A stretch of 64,000 nt of DNA, from NCBI GenBank assembly GCA_034440635.1, contig JAOTON010002098.1:911001-975000 (forward strand). Direction: 5' to 3'. The notes under the pieces are model-generated. The model was given only the letters and a program-made list of their open reading frames with translations. It made no database searches and was not told where the DNA came from. The position numbers were made by a program, and so were the translations under genes. The stretch comes from Lepas anatifera (taxonomy: Eukaryota > Arthropoda > Thecostraca > Lepadidae). Of the stretch, positions 22,261-33,605 are shown one piece after another (within the stretch, counting starts at the first letter, position 1; the number at the start of each line of letters is the position of its first letter).

Positions 22261-23199
22261 AATGGCATAAACATCATTGTATTCGGTTAGCATGGGCCAT
22301 TCACCTATCATATTCTTTCGATGCTGCCGCCATCCGGCTTCCAGGTAGCCAGAAACCACTGTGGACGGCCATCTAACCGTGATTGTCCGACTTTCTATTT
22401 TTAGGCCTCAAAATTGCTTTCTATGCTACAATACTGCATGATCAATCTCCTGTGTGACGTCTGTATCTATTTAGTTACTGTTTTCTATCATAATTAGCTA
22501 TCAAAAGTACCGCTATTAGATTAAGACGTTAAACACTCAGCTTTCGAATTATACCTAAGCTGGTGGATCTGAGGCAGTGAGTTACCTTACAAATCGTGCA
22601 ACCATTGAAAGTGGTGAAGCATTGCGAAATACGTATATTTTTTGGTACAAGCTTATTTTTCAGGTAATCATTTATGAACTGATCGAAACAATACAGGGTA
22701 CTAAAATTGGGTACAAGGGTGAGAGAGGATACTAATGAAACATGAAGCAACGCCAAATAGGTTCTTTCGAGCGGCAGTACTTTTTGAACGGTCAGGTATG
22801 TTAAAAATGTGTACAATTTCACGGTGAAACATTTATAGCACGCTGCATGTTAGTGGAAACGGCGGCTGGTCGGTCTCGAAAAGTGCTGGGCTGTTGCTTG
22901 GACCGTAGTGAGCGGTACTAAGAAGAGGTGTGAACTTTATCTCTCTGAGGTGCCCGGGCATCCGTAATTAAATACCGAGTTAGAGTTAAAATATATTTGA
23001 AGTGTATTGTTCACGATTTTCAGGACTCAAAAGGATTTTTTTATGGCTAAAAGAGAGATAATATTTGTTATCCCTCTCATATGTTTGTCATTTACTTTTT
23101 TCGTATTTGGGCACCGCCAATGATTTTCGGAAATCCACGCCCCTGCACATATGTTGAGGTATTTTGCCGCCTCTTGAGCACTTGTTAGACACACACACA
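22261..23199. other. Unassigned spacer
   Basis: No gene recognised. A 97-codon minus frame at 22529-22822 has no domain content. A short (CA)n run ends at the left target duplication of the palindromic element (23191-23199). Confidence 0.35.
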
Positions 23200-23207
23200 A
23201 TGACCAT

Positions 23208-25882
23208 TAGGCCATGTCGTGATCACCACTTTTTCACAGGATCTTTGATTTCCGGGTGTTTTCTGATGTATTAATGGTCGCTGATCACGATTTTCTGGTC
23301 GAAAATGTCGAATTCGAAAAATATTTGCCCGCGCAAGCCGTTTGAAATTCTTCCGGTTTGCCAAAATTTCGATGTTTTCATATCTCACGGACAATAAAAT
23401 GCAACTTATGTATGGAAAGGGCCACAGAACTTTTAAACCATTGAATGTGAACAATTTGAAACCTTTTTTGACTCCTTAAAATATATACTTGCCTGATAAA
23501 GTACCGTGGAAAGACGGGGATGTTTGAGCTTAAAAAGATGATAATAGATGGCGCGCATGACGCAGCCGTCAACCACTGTCCCGCTACGTCGCTTATGTCA
23601 AGAAGCTATTAGCCAAAGGAGCTGGATATAGGATTTGAGCCTATTATGGATTCGATGAATGAACATTTACCTTCACAAGATGATCTAGATTTCTTTCGCT
23701 TGCAGTTTTAAATATTATTGGTAATGGTTGCTTTCAAAGCAGGTACAATTAAGATCAGCCAGCCATATATAGATTAGGTATCTAAGTATGTAGTCACTGC
23801 GGATCAATTTCAAGTATCAAAATGTATGCAAGAGCCAGTCGATTATATTTAGATTAGTCTTGCTATCACTAGCAAGGAGAATACCGCATTTCGGGAAAAA
23901 TGAAGCTACACCACACCTAGCGCCGCCGTCAAGCCATGTATGCTGCCGCTTAACCAGCTCTCGACTGGGGCTGACGTTGTTGGTCACATTATGATGCTGC
24001 AGCTTGAAGAGATGGAGGCCAGAGAAGTGGACCAATTTCACGTTTCAATAGCTTGAAAATTCGAACCGACCGCTGATGAAGTTACCGAGACTTACAGAAG
24101 AGCATCTGTGACAGCAAGAAACAAGTACAAAGTTCGCTGTGAAATAAGGAAGCATTGTAACCTGAAGGAAGAGATCAGAAGGCGCCTACAAAACATGAAG
24201 ATATTTAAGTATGGACAAAGCATGACAACATTGTTTGACATATAAAGCAGAGTTTTACCATCAAAGGCATCGGCAAACAGAACATTTCTGGAACACCAGC
24301 GAGAAGCACAGAAGTTATATCTTTGTGGCTTGGATGCAGTCGTGACGGACCATTGGAGACGGCAGCAGCTGCGGCAAGCCACTGCTGCTGCCGCCAATAA
24401 GGTCTGATCGAGAAGCCGGCTCGTCCGCATTCGAGCACAATAATATGACAATCACCCGGACAAGTCTACAAACCACTTCCGTGTAGCATTTAAAAATAAG
24501 TTTTCCTTCCGAGATTGACTTATGCCTGCCAGAGCCTGTTCGCGTGCGGCGTCTGTCAGCAGCTGGTGTGATGCTACAAATAGGAAGCTCGCTGCTGCAT
24601 ATACCACCATCGGTCGCTGTCAATGGTGCCGTTGCGTTCTGACGCAGCTTCAGCTCCGTCAGAACGCAACATCCGGAGAACTCCTGGTAGCCACAACAAC
24701 AGCAGCAGTGGCTTGCCGCAGCTGCTGCCGTCTCCAATGGTCCGTCACGACTGCATCCAAGCCGCCAAGATACAACCTCTGCGCTTCTCGCTGGTCTTCC
24801 AGAAATGTTCTGTTTGCCGATGCCTTTGATGGTAAAACTCTGCTTTATATGTCAAACAATGTTGTCATGCTTTGTCCATGCTTACAATATCTTCATGTTT
24901 TGTAGGCGCCTTCTGATCGCTTCCTTCAGGTTTAAATGCTTCCTTATTTCACAGCGAACTTTGTACTTGTTTCTTGCTGTCACAGATGCTCTTCTGTAAG
25001 TCTAGGTAACTTCATCAGCGGTCGGTTCGAATTTTCAAGCTATTGAAACGTGAAATTGGTCCACTTCTCTGGCCTCCATCTCTTCAAGCTGCAGCATCAT
25101 AATGTGACCAACAACGTCAGCCCCAGTCGAGAGCTGGTTAAGCGGCAGCATACATGGCTTGGCGGCGGCGCTAGGTGTGGTGTAGCTTCATTTTTCCCGA
25201 AATGCGGTATTCTCCTTGCTAGTGATAGCAAGACTAATCTAAATATAATCGACTGGCTCTTGCATACATTTTTATACTTGAAATTGATCCGCAGTGACTA
25301 CATACTTAGATACCTAATCTATATATGGCTGGCTGATCTTAATTGTACCTGCTTTGAAAGCAACCATTACCAAAAATATTTAAAATTGCAAGCGAGAAAA
25401 ATCTAGATCATCTTGTGAGGTAAATGTTCATTCATCGAATCCATAATAGGCTCAAATCCTATATCCAGCTCCTTTGGCTAATAGCTTCTTGACATAAGCG
25501 ACGTAGCGGGACAGTGGTTGACGGCTGCGTCATGCGCGCCATCTATTATCATCTTTTTAAGCTCAAATATCCCCGTCTTTCCACGGTACTTTATCAGGCA
25601 AGTATATATTTTAAGGAGTCAAAAAAGGTTTCAAATTGTTCACATTCAATGGTTTAAAAGTTCTGTGGCCCTTTCCATACATAAGTTGCATTTTATTGTC
25701 CGTGAGATATGAAAACATCGAAATTTTGGCAAACCGGAAGAATTTCAAACGGCTTGCGCGGGCAAATATTTTTCGAATTCGACATTTTCGACCAGAAAAT
25801 CGTGATCAGCGACCATTAATACATTAGAAAACACCCGGAAATCAAAGATCCTGTGAAAAAGTGGTGATCACGACATGGCCTA
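23208..25882. mobile_element. 2675-bp near-perfect palindromic (foldback) element
   Basis: Arms 23208-24390 and 24700-25882 are inverted copies of 1183 bp. Paired positions sum to 49090 at both the outer and inner ends, so there is no net length change. Sampled segments differ by only a few substitutions and single-base indels. The spacer (24391-24699) is unique and contains a small internal hairpin, GTTGCGTTCTGACG with its complement. The element is flanked by ATGACCAT at 23200-23207 and 25883-25890, an 8-bp duplication (9 if the element is taken one base shorter). Long arms with 8-9-bp duplications fit foldback or Mutator-like elements. Mirrored frames (for example 25050-25406 + and 23817-24041 -) show no recognised domain. 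Confidence 0.85.
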
Positions 25883-25890
25883 ATGACCAT

Positions 25891-26381
25891 GTCTGAAAAA
25901 AACCAATAACAAGTTGCCCGCGCGAAACCGTCGAGTCCGAATTCTTGTCGCAACCTGTTCTATTCTCTGAGTTTGTTTTTGCGGCAGAGACGCAGCTATT
26001 TTGTCGTCGGTCCAACTAGTCCCGCCGCAGTTTGGGATGACGACAAAGTTCTTCTGACCCGCAGTCGTTGAACCATTTATCGAGTTCCATCTTTTTTCTT
26101 GGGCCAGTTTCCTCTGTCGGTAGTGTAGGTGTAGAAAATGAATATGAATATTGAAAATGATGGGCTGTCTTCAGGCGTTTGGAACAGGTGTGTTCTACGA
26201 ATAAACCATTCCACCTGGACGCACGAATGAGGCGACATTTTGCGGAAAGGAGGGACTGCAAAGGGAGTTGATAGATTCGCCACGTTCTTACTCGTGTGCT
26301 TGACTCATTTATTGGACAGTGAATTGGTGAATTGGTGAATTGATTGGAATTCATCATTGATTGGACGGTGAAACTCGCCCG
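25891..26381. other. Unassigned spacer
   Basis: Open frames at 26016-26357 and 26077-26283 on the minus strand overlap and have no recognisable motifs. No repeat family is evident. Confidence 0.35.
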
Positions 26382-27480
26382 TTAACCCTCGCTCCAGTGT
26401 TTGGCCATCCCTCGGGTTTTTCCAACGGCACCAGAAAACGGCGGCGCACGCGGCACACCTTATCTCTGATCGATTTCGCAACCTTCGCTGAAAGTTTTAC
26501 CTTGGTCATCCCAGGTCAGGTCACCAGGCCAGGTCAAGTGACATCACCTCCAAAACGTTTCAAGTGGCACCAGAGAATGCAGATATATTTGGTTAACCTG
26601 ATATGGAATCACACCTACAATACAGCTTATGTTATATATTAAACTTTGTTTTGTACATACAATGAATTGAATTGCATGTTGAAAAATTTCAATATATGAA
26701 ATAAGCTACATTTTCCGTGTGATTCAATACCTGTCCAAAAGTAAAACCATAATATGATATTCACATCACATAATGGGCAGATCAAGTACCCCAAATTGTG
26801 GTAGCGGCATTTGTGATATCCAGGACCTAGGGTCAGGTATGGGTCAGGTACAGGGACCTGCCCACTGGAACTGCTTGAGAAGAACGAGAATTGACCGAAA
26901 ATGGCGCTATTTCTGTATATAAAGGTTTAGAATACCTTTCTATTATCTGAATTGCAGCATCTTAGGTCACTGTCCAGGGCCATGCTGCAAGTTTGGACCT
27001 GAGGCCTCTAAAAGGTCATCTGGAACTACTTAAGCAGGTTTTCAGAGTTGGATCAATACTTTCGGAGAAAATAATGATAGAGCTTTGATTCTGATACCAT
27101 TGCATTTGTATCATTATTGCAGGTCAATTTATGTGCATATTGACTGCGTTAGGTCGGACTGTGAACTTCACCTGACATAAGTTCAGCTCGTTTTTTAGAA
27201 TATTATACATAATTCGATTTGCCGTAGCAAGAGGAAGTAAATGGGGCCTAAATATCGACTCTTATTCACCCCAGTCAGCGCCAGGACCAACGAAAACTTC
27301 TCTGACCTGTTACCTTCTTTGACCTGTCTTGACCTCAACATTGACCCGAGCCAAAAAGTGACTGGTCGAGCTGATTCATGCATTCTTATGGGCTACTCAC
27401 CAGTGTTTCGCATTTTATTTTTTCGCTCTGCTACATAGGAACCAAGATTGAGGAGTTGTTTGAACCCACCCTCCCCCCAC
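26382..27480. mobile_element. Possible degraded TTAA element
   Basis: TTAACCCTCGCTCCAG at 26382 resembles the left end of the 46025-47034 element (TTAACCCTCGCCC). The following text (ATCCCTCGGGTTTTTCC, CCAGGTCAGGTCACCAGGCC) parallels that element's first 200 bp. Scattered GGTCA motifs continue to about 27360. The right end is unclear; an ACCCACCCTCCCCCCACTGGGG segment near 27466 is only a candidate. Called on similarity of one end. Confidence 0.4.
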
Positions 27481-27639
27481 TGGGGTGGGTGTTTAGCTAC
27501 CGAGTGTCTAAAAATCAGACGGGTGCAAATGGCTCCTAAAATGTGTATTTCTCACGTAATATCAACTTTTGAAGCGCAACCATGTATGCACCTACATCAA
27601 TTATATTCTTAGGAGCAGAGTTCCACTTCCCTGTCACGT

Positions 27640-28345
27640 CTAGGGGTCATAATAGAGCACGTGCTCCAAATGGGCTCCACTTCTGCCCAGGCACCGTTCC
27701 TCGCGCTATTTGATGCACCGAATCACTTTGGTGCATGCTGCTGATGTTGTTCCTCTCTAGGCCTTTTACAACTGCTCGCGTGAGTTCGAGGCTGCTCTTG
27801 GGGGGCTGCTCTTATACAGTTCAAATACCCCCAAAGAAAGAAGTCAGGAGAAAAGTGTGGGGAGTGAGGTGGCCAATGCAGTGCAATCCCAGGTCGAAAT
27901 TACGCGGGCTCCAAATGGGTTTAGAAAGCACAGTCTTGTACTGGGTAGCCATCACGGTCACAATCTCCAATCGCGGTCTTCAAATCGATAGGACCCGATT
28001 ATGTCATTGCTGTTTAAGGTGCACCATGCAGTACACTCCCCACTGTGGTTTGGGATCTGAACCATCTCTAATGGGAATGCCTGGACCAGAAACAGTAGTT
28101 GTGGCTGCTTCTTACACGCCTGATAAAATGAAAGTGTGCTTCGTCGCTAACCCACACGTTGGCCTAGGATGTGGCTGACTAAAGTTTCTTAAAAAGACAG
28201 GCTCTGTACCATTTTCGTGCGGCACAGTGGAGCGCAGTCTGCCTCTGGTGCACGGATAGTCTGTACGGCAGAAGGGCAGAGTCAGTGCGTGCCGGCCCCC
28301 GAGCCGTGCTTCTGGTGACACTCAGTTCTCGTCTGAGGCACCGCA
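27640..28345 (-). mobile_element. Decayed mariner/IS630-like transposase
   Basis: Minus-strand reading recovers hallmark blocks of a DDE transposase of the IS630-Tc1-mariner group. VWVSDEAHFHFI lies at about 28165-28130 and carries the first catalytic Asp region. After a shortened, stop-ridden middle, WPPHSPHFSPDFFLWGYL at about 27877-27824 carries the third-acid region (Asp in the PDFFLWG block). Downstream come a TRAVVKGLE-like helix and a C-terminal RC...GARAL remnant. The middle catalytic Asp block is missing and frames shift several times. The terminal inverted repeats are not visible, so only the coding core is dated as relic. Overlapping + frames (27735-28178) are shadows. Confidence 0.75.
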
Positions 28346-29161
28346 ACGACTCATGTCGACGGCGCTGGAGAATCTCTCTTTACCTTCAGTTTTTTTGCCT
28401 GTTTACTTCCACTTTATTGGCTATTCAGACTTGAGAGAGTCCCTTTTACAGAAACGTTTACATCCTTTTCAAAATTATGCTCCTGGGCGACACTTCCCTG
28501 TTTTGAAAAAAACTTTTCCTGCGTTTGAAGAATAGATTTTGCCTAAAACGAAAATTGCATGATTCTTTGCTCTCTGGCTTATTTTCTAAGGAAAAATATT
28601 TTTAAAGACATACAAATGCACGAACACAAAGTAGCATTCATGCCAGACTCGATTTACGGCCCCGTCACGTGATGTTTCTCAATCAGAAAGTCGTTAACTT
28701 CCGACCAGGACTTTAATGGGACCAACTGGATTTGCACTGGGACTTCGAGAGTAGGATAATGTTAGGATGCTGGCTGAAGCAAATATTGGCCGGACCTAGC
28801 CAAATGCTCCATAAAATTGCACCTATTTCATTGTAAACAGGTCTGTACCAAGTGTTTGCCAATACATTTGAACGGCAGCATTAAACTGGCACGAACTTTG
28901 CATATGCGACGTAAGGACAATTATACTAATGGGCTAGGGAAGAAAGACAAGTGCTTATTTTAGAATTACTTATTAGACTATCGGAAGGACCTCGATACCT
29001 CTTAGACCTACAAATTGCGTCATTCATTCAAATTTATCCAGCTAAGAGCAGGTAGAATTGCAAAGCAGTTGGAATATAATGCAGCCCTCAGAAAGAATGG
29101 TGACAACCTGGTAAAATTTTCACCAATATAAAATTTTCACCGTCTTTCCACTCATGAATGG
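28346..29161. other. Unassigned spacer
   Basis: No supported feature. The 60-codon frame at 28353-28535 ends within AT-rich sequence and has no known domain. Confidence 0.35.
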
Positions 29162-29165
29162 TTCA

Positions 29166-30632
29166 GAAGGAACGTGGCACCTTTATAACGTGAGTTTAAC
29201 TGAGATAGCCAAGTTGTAAAGCATGCCGGAAACCCGGTACTCAATATATCATTGTCATAGTCACGGTCATAGTGATAGTACTTCATTGAGGTCTCCATTA
29301 CATGGCATTTCAGTCCTCGCGTCAAATACAGGGTATAAAAGAGCAGAACATAGTAAAAGTAAAACGAACAAGACATCTAAAAAGTAGACAGCTAAAACCG
29401 CTAAAAAACTAAACATTCTTACCATCGTCCCTCAGTGCGAGTCAACCTGCTCCTATTCTGTTATTCCACGAGCTAACTGCCCGGAAGCGAAAACCTCGCC
29501 TGGCCACCTCCGTTCTTACTCTGGGCAGCTCGAGCATGCCCGCCTCTGCTCCCCGCGTGGTCCTTCTTGACACGTCCGAGCGACGCACCATGCTCTCGGC
29601 CAGCAAGGGTGGGCCAGATGTGCTTAACAGCCTTCTCACCATGGCTACATCACGCTCCTTCAACATGTCATCAAACCTCACCCATCCCAGTGCCTCCAAG
29701 GTAGACGATACGTGTTCGCGGCGGTGCAACCCAGAAGCAATGGGCGCTCCAAAATTAAGTATTTTTAAAATTTGTTTACCTGGGTGGTGTTGCATCCCCC
29801 AAACGGGAAGACAATACTGAATATTGGTAAAGACGAGTGACTGAATTAGGAGCTGTTTTGTTTCGCAGGAAATTTTATGTCTCAATTTCGAAAGTATAAT
29901 GAGGATGCTGCAACACCAACGGGTCACGTTTGATATATGTTTCTGCCATGAAAGGGCAAAATCCTTGTGAATTCCAATAACTTTTGCAAATGGTGCTGGT
30001 TTGCAAGTGTTCGTGCCGAAATTTACTGCGAAGTCTTCTCCTATTCTTAGACGTAGAGGAACCACTGGAAGCTCAGTTTTGGTAGGGTTAATTTTGAGAC
30101 GGTTTTGATTGAACCAACTGAGACGTGTCGTTTGAAAATCATTAGGCCTGCAGGGGCTTCGGAATCCAAAAACTGAATATCATCGGCGTGCATGACTTGT
30201 TTTCCGAAAGGCAAGTGAGCTGTGAGGTCGTTCAAAAATATCAAAAATAATATTTGGGCCAAGTAAGGATTTGTCTTGAAACTCAAAATTTTCGTGGAGA
30301 AAGGCTAAAAACCTACCTGAAATGTGCCCCAAATCTACCCCAGCCAGGCGGCCACAGTTGTCAGCTGTTGGTGTGACGGAAGCCCTGACGTCACGGTGAG
30401 TAATCAGCCAATTCAAGCCCTTGAAGCCTATTGAAGATGGTAGTAGTTGCCAGATCATGACGTCATCCACAGGCAGAGGTTTATTTTTCACCCTAGAGGA
30501 TCATTTTAAAAATCAAAATACTGAGCTCATTGTACATTTTTCAGAGAAATTATGGAGGTTTTCATGATTGTCCGCTAAAAATATCCCTAATTACATTAAG
30601 TTCCAGGTATCCACCAAGGTGCCACATTCCCT
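29166..30632 (-). mobile_element. TTAA MITE copy 3, inverted and split by a LINE
   Basis: The left part (29166-29256) and right part (30269-30632) together match the 447-bp MITE in reverse orientation. The segments CCGGAAACCCGGTACTCAATATAT on one side and CTTGAAACTCAAAATTTTCG on the other are contiguous in the uninterrupted copies. The right flank keeps TTAA (30633-30636) and the left flank has decayed to TTCA (29162-29165). The interruption is the LINE at 29257-30268. Confidence 0.85.
29257..30268 (-). mobile_element. CR1/L2-type LINE, 5'-truncated, inserted in a MITE
   Basis: On the minus strand the insert starts inside RT at the ILFLIFLNDL block, continues to a catalytic box MHADDIQFLD (about 30190), and after a frame break runs through HISNVTRWC, LVFTNIQYCLPVWG and RRGFRFRAVSSWNNRIGAG near 29455. 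The 3' end is a short repeat of TATGAC/TCACGG-type units (29257-29285), as in CR1/L2 elements that end in microsatellites. ATTGTC at 29251-29256 and ATTTGTC at 30269-30275 look like a target duplication. It has no endonuclease domain and several frame breaks. Confidence 0.82.
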
Positions 30633-30639
30633 TTAAAGA

Positions 30640-31486
30640 GCGAATGCATCGGCTCAACTTGAAGCATCACACAGAACCGGCCTAGAAAATCGCTCGGTTG
30701 CCACAATAGCTCCAACATTGTGTGGAATGAAGCTAACTGCCAACGCCCTTGCTGTTCCCGAAAGGGCTGAAACAAACCAAAATGTTACAACATACGGATA
30801 CTTCAACCCTGCGACGGATCATTTTGGATGCATGAGCCAAAACATCACTTCCTCCAAGAATCGGAATCTCTACATGGAATTCCGGAGATGCGGACGCAGC
30901 CACGCCGAGCACCTGGCTGGTGCATCTGCGGTACTGTCTCGGAGAGGCGCAGCTATGTTTTACCCAGATTGTATAGAGCAGCTACACGGCAGGAGCGGTG
31001 AAGCCACCTTACGGACGGCCAAACTTACCGTTGACCATATTCAGGGCCAGTCTCCACATTCGACATTCGGGTTATTGGAGTGAACCACCATGTGGTCCCA
31101 GTTGCCACACAGAGACCTGGACCAACAGGGCAACATGCAAGTCAAAGAAAAATAAAATTAGAAATATCAGGCATTCATCGGTTGCGGTATACTTCATACC
31201 ATTCCTCAGCAACAGTTCCTAAGTACCTCACGAGACTAAACCGAAAGAGAGCATTTGGATGTAGTTCGAATATGTTCGCTGGAAGACTAGCAATAAAGAA
31301 ATGTCTGATGTATATTTCCGAGAGTATTCTGAGGGCTCTACTAGTTTGGTTTGGATGCTGTGTCTGTTGGCCAGCCAATTTCGATGCTAGGGAGCTTAAC
31401 CCCGCAAGAAGTGCTAAGGCCATACGGCGTTGCTCGCTCACTCTGTTAGAAGGGATTTCGCGGGTCAAATTACACTTGTTCAGGGA
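30640..31486. other. Unassigned spacer
   Basis: A 121-codon frame at 30718-31083 and its overlapping neighbours show no family features. The last 80 bases may be the body of the SINE that follows on the minus strand. Confidence 0.35.
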
Positions 31487-31556
31487 TCCAGCCGGGACTT
31501 GAAACCGGGACATACAGCTCTGGGAGAGACGCGCTACCCACTTGGCCACTCACCCT
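31487..31556 (-). mobile_element. tRNA-like SINE head
   Basis: Minus-strand sequence contains a pol III A box TGGCCAAGTGGGTAGCGC (31548-31531) and B box GGTTTCAAGTCCC (31506-31494) at tRNA-like spacing. The T stem is short (CCGG/CCGG) and the acceptor strands pair only partially, so a functional tRNA is unlikely. Sequence downstream on the minus strand to about 31408 may be the SINE body. It differs from the SINE family at 20.6 kb. Confidence 0.6.
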
Positions 31557-31714
31557 ATTTCAAGGTCGTGTTTGTGCTGATGACACTTAATATTTGTTCA
31601 TCACTGTGATATTTTTCTGCAACCAGCGATATTTATTTTTTCAAGGAACAGTCGCAGCATATTTTACGTCCCTCCGTAATGGTGCAAAATTGACAGCTCT
31701 AGTTTCCATGGTCT

Positions 31715-31717
<3 letters not shown>

Positions 31718-31774
<57 letters not shown>

Positions 31775-31797
31775 ATGTGTGTGTGTATATATATATT
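31718..31797. repeat. (TA)n/(TG)n microsatellite
   Basis: A run of TA dinucleotides, then TGTGTGTATGTGTGTGTG, then TA again. It lies some 240 bp upstream of a PLE relic on the same strand. Confidence 0.95.
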
Positions 31798-32038
31798 CTT
31801 TTCGACAGGTATCGTTGAAAGACACTGCATTTTTGGCTCTTGAGAGTTTCCGGTTAGGTTTTGGAATCTGATTAAAAGTTTCTTAGTTAAGTCTGGTATT
31901 TTGCTTAAGAATTCTCTGATATTCGTTTAAATTACATTTTCCCGACGCATTTCAGTTGTATTTTAAGCCATCGTTATCAAGGGTGCAAAAGTTATGCTTA
32001 TTGTCGCAATTAACAATCTCTAACGTCATTTGAAAAGA

Positions 32039-33137
32039 GCGATTTTATACATTTTAGCGTGGCATATCATATACATTTATCATAAATTTTTCAGTGAGGA
32101 TATATTTCTAGAAGTACGAAGCCATGATCACCTGACCAATCTCATCAGAGAACTAAAAAAGAACTCAATCCTAAAGTTTACACATGAGAAAGAGCATAAC
32201 AATTGTCTTGCTTTTCTCGATGTCAACGTTCAAACCACTCCTGAGAAAAACATCGCAAGTGTATGCATAAAGCCAACTAACAGGGGAACAACTCTGAACC
32301 CAAACAGTGAATGCCCCCCGAAATACAAAACCCGCGTATTGCGAGCTTTCACTGCACGGTCAATTAAAATGAATTCCGCCTATGAATTATTAGACAGGGA
32401 GTTAAGCAGAGTAAAACAACTGTTGGTTACTAACGGCTACACAAACACGGCGATAGATCAGGAAATAAACAAACAGCTCAACAAACTACATACACATGAG
32501 CAAACAACAACCCAGCAACGAGACAGAGTTCACCAGGTGTACTATAGAAACAGTATGAACACACAGTACAAAACATACAAAAAATCTTAAAAAAACATAC
32601 TGAAGAAAAACATATAATGCAAAACTGACAACGAGCACATCCAACTAAACATCCACCACCAAGGCAAAAAAACACGCAACATAGTCATGAAGAACAGCCC
32701 AGTCACCACACAAGATTCAAACCGCACCAATGTAGTCTACAAATTCACTTGCCCCATGAGGACTGTAGGCACTGGCGGCGGAACTGGGGGGGCATCAGGG
32801 CACAGTGCCCCCCTTAAATCAGAAATTTTAACACTAACCCTATGGCGTTGACTGGAAAGAAATGGTTTAATTCGAACGTTCCGCCGACACTGATTGTAGG
32901 CCTCATGGAGACTACATTGGTGTCACCACACCAACACTATCACGACGCCTAACCATGCACATACAAGAACAAACTGGTCCAGCAGAATACTGGTTACGCA
33001 AACACAAACTTTTGAGAGAAAACACAAAAATCATCGGCACAAGAACAGATTACAACCGTCTTTTCATAAAAGAAGCACTTCACATAGACAGATACAAAAC
33101 GTACCGACGTGTTTATACCTACATATTTCTTACCTGA
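32039..33137 (+). mobile_element. Penelope-like element relic (RT end and GIY-YIG)
   Basis: The frame shows the end of the RT domain (FSEDIFLEV, where active PLEs have a YVDD-type box, then LKFTHEKEHNNCLAFLDV). The connector follows (RAFTARSIKMNSAYELLDRE, VTNGYTNTAIDQEI), then KFTCPM. The GIY-YIG domain resumes at DYIGVTTPTLSRRLTMHIQE and NTKIIGTRTDYNRLFIKEAL, ending near 33137. Loss of the second catalytic Asp, several frameshifts and an inserted MITE (32770-32892) show it is inactive. The 5' part of the RT is absent. Confidence 0.83.
32770..32892. mobile_element. 123-bp hAT-like MITE nested in the PLE
   Basis: Ends CACTGGCGGCGGAACT and GTTCCGCCGACACTG are inverted repeats. Flanking 8-mers ACTGTAGG (32762-32769) and ATTGTAGG (32893-32900) differ at one base. 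The PLE coding sequence continues directly across the insertion point from the Cys motif to the GIY-YIG domain apart from a 1-base frame error. It is one of the smallest elements in the window. Confidence 0.85.
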
Positions 33138-33140
33138 AAT

Positions 33141-33471
33141 GTGTTTGCCATGAAAGGAATACTTTAAGATAGTCATCCACGCAAAGAATTTATACGATAA
33201 CTATCTTTAAATGACCTTAGGAATTAGCAACTGCGGCACTTAGCCAGCTTTTGTGCCTTGAAAACGATTGTTTAAAATACGATTGAGACGTGTCAGAAAA
33301 ATGAAATTGAAATGAATATCAGATAATTCTTAGAAAAATAACAGACTCAATCAACTAAAAGGACCTTCAATCAGATTCAAAAACTTAACCGGAAACTCTC
33401 TAAAATCCAATATTCAAAGCTGCTCAACGATACCTGTCTACAAGAAAATATCTTGCCAAATTACACCAACA
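33141..33471. other. Spacer following the PLE
   Basis: AT-rich DNA with no recognised gene. It may include 3' untranslated sequence of the preceding PLE. I looked for a hammerhead ribozyme core and did not find one. Confidence 0.35.
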
Positions 33472-33528
33472 CACAGACACACACACACACACACACACAC
33501 ACACCCACACACACACACCCCCCCCCAC

Positions 33529-33579
<51 letters not shown>
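33472..33579. repeat. (CA)n, C-tract and (TA)n microsatellites
   Basis: A CA dinucleotide run (33476-33518) passes through a C-rich stretch into a pure TA run (33533-33579). It lies directly upstream of the palindrome at 33606 and the second + strand PLE relic. Confidence 0.96.
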
Positions 33580-33582
<3 letters not shown>

Positions 33583-33605
33583 GTTTGGTTCATAATGACG
33601 ATTAT

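Noticed and set aside
23817..25406. Mirrored open frames in the palindrome arms as a duplicated gene pair
   Set aside because: They are the same sequence in inverted arms, lack recognisable domains, and lie inside an element bounded by target duplications.
31487..31556. Functional tRNA gene
   Set aside because: A and B boxes are present, but acceptor strands pair only over about four bases and the T stem is short, so a SINE head or pseudogene is more likely.
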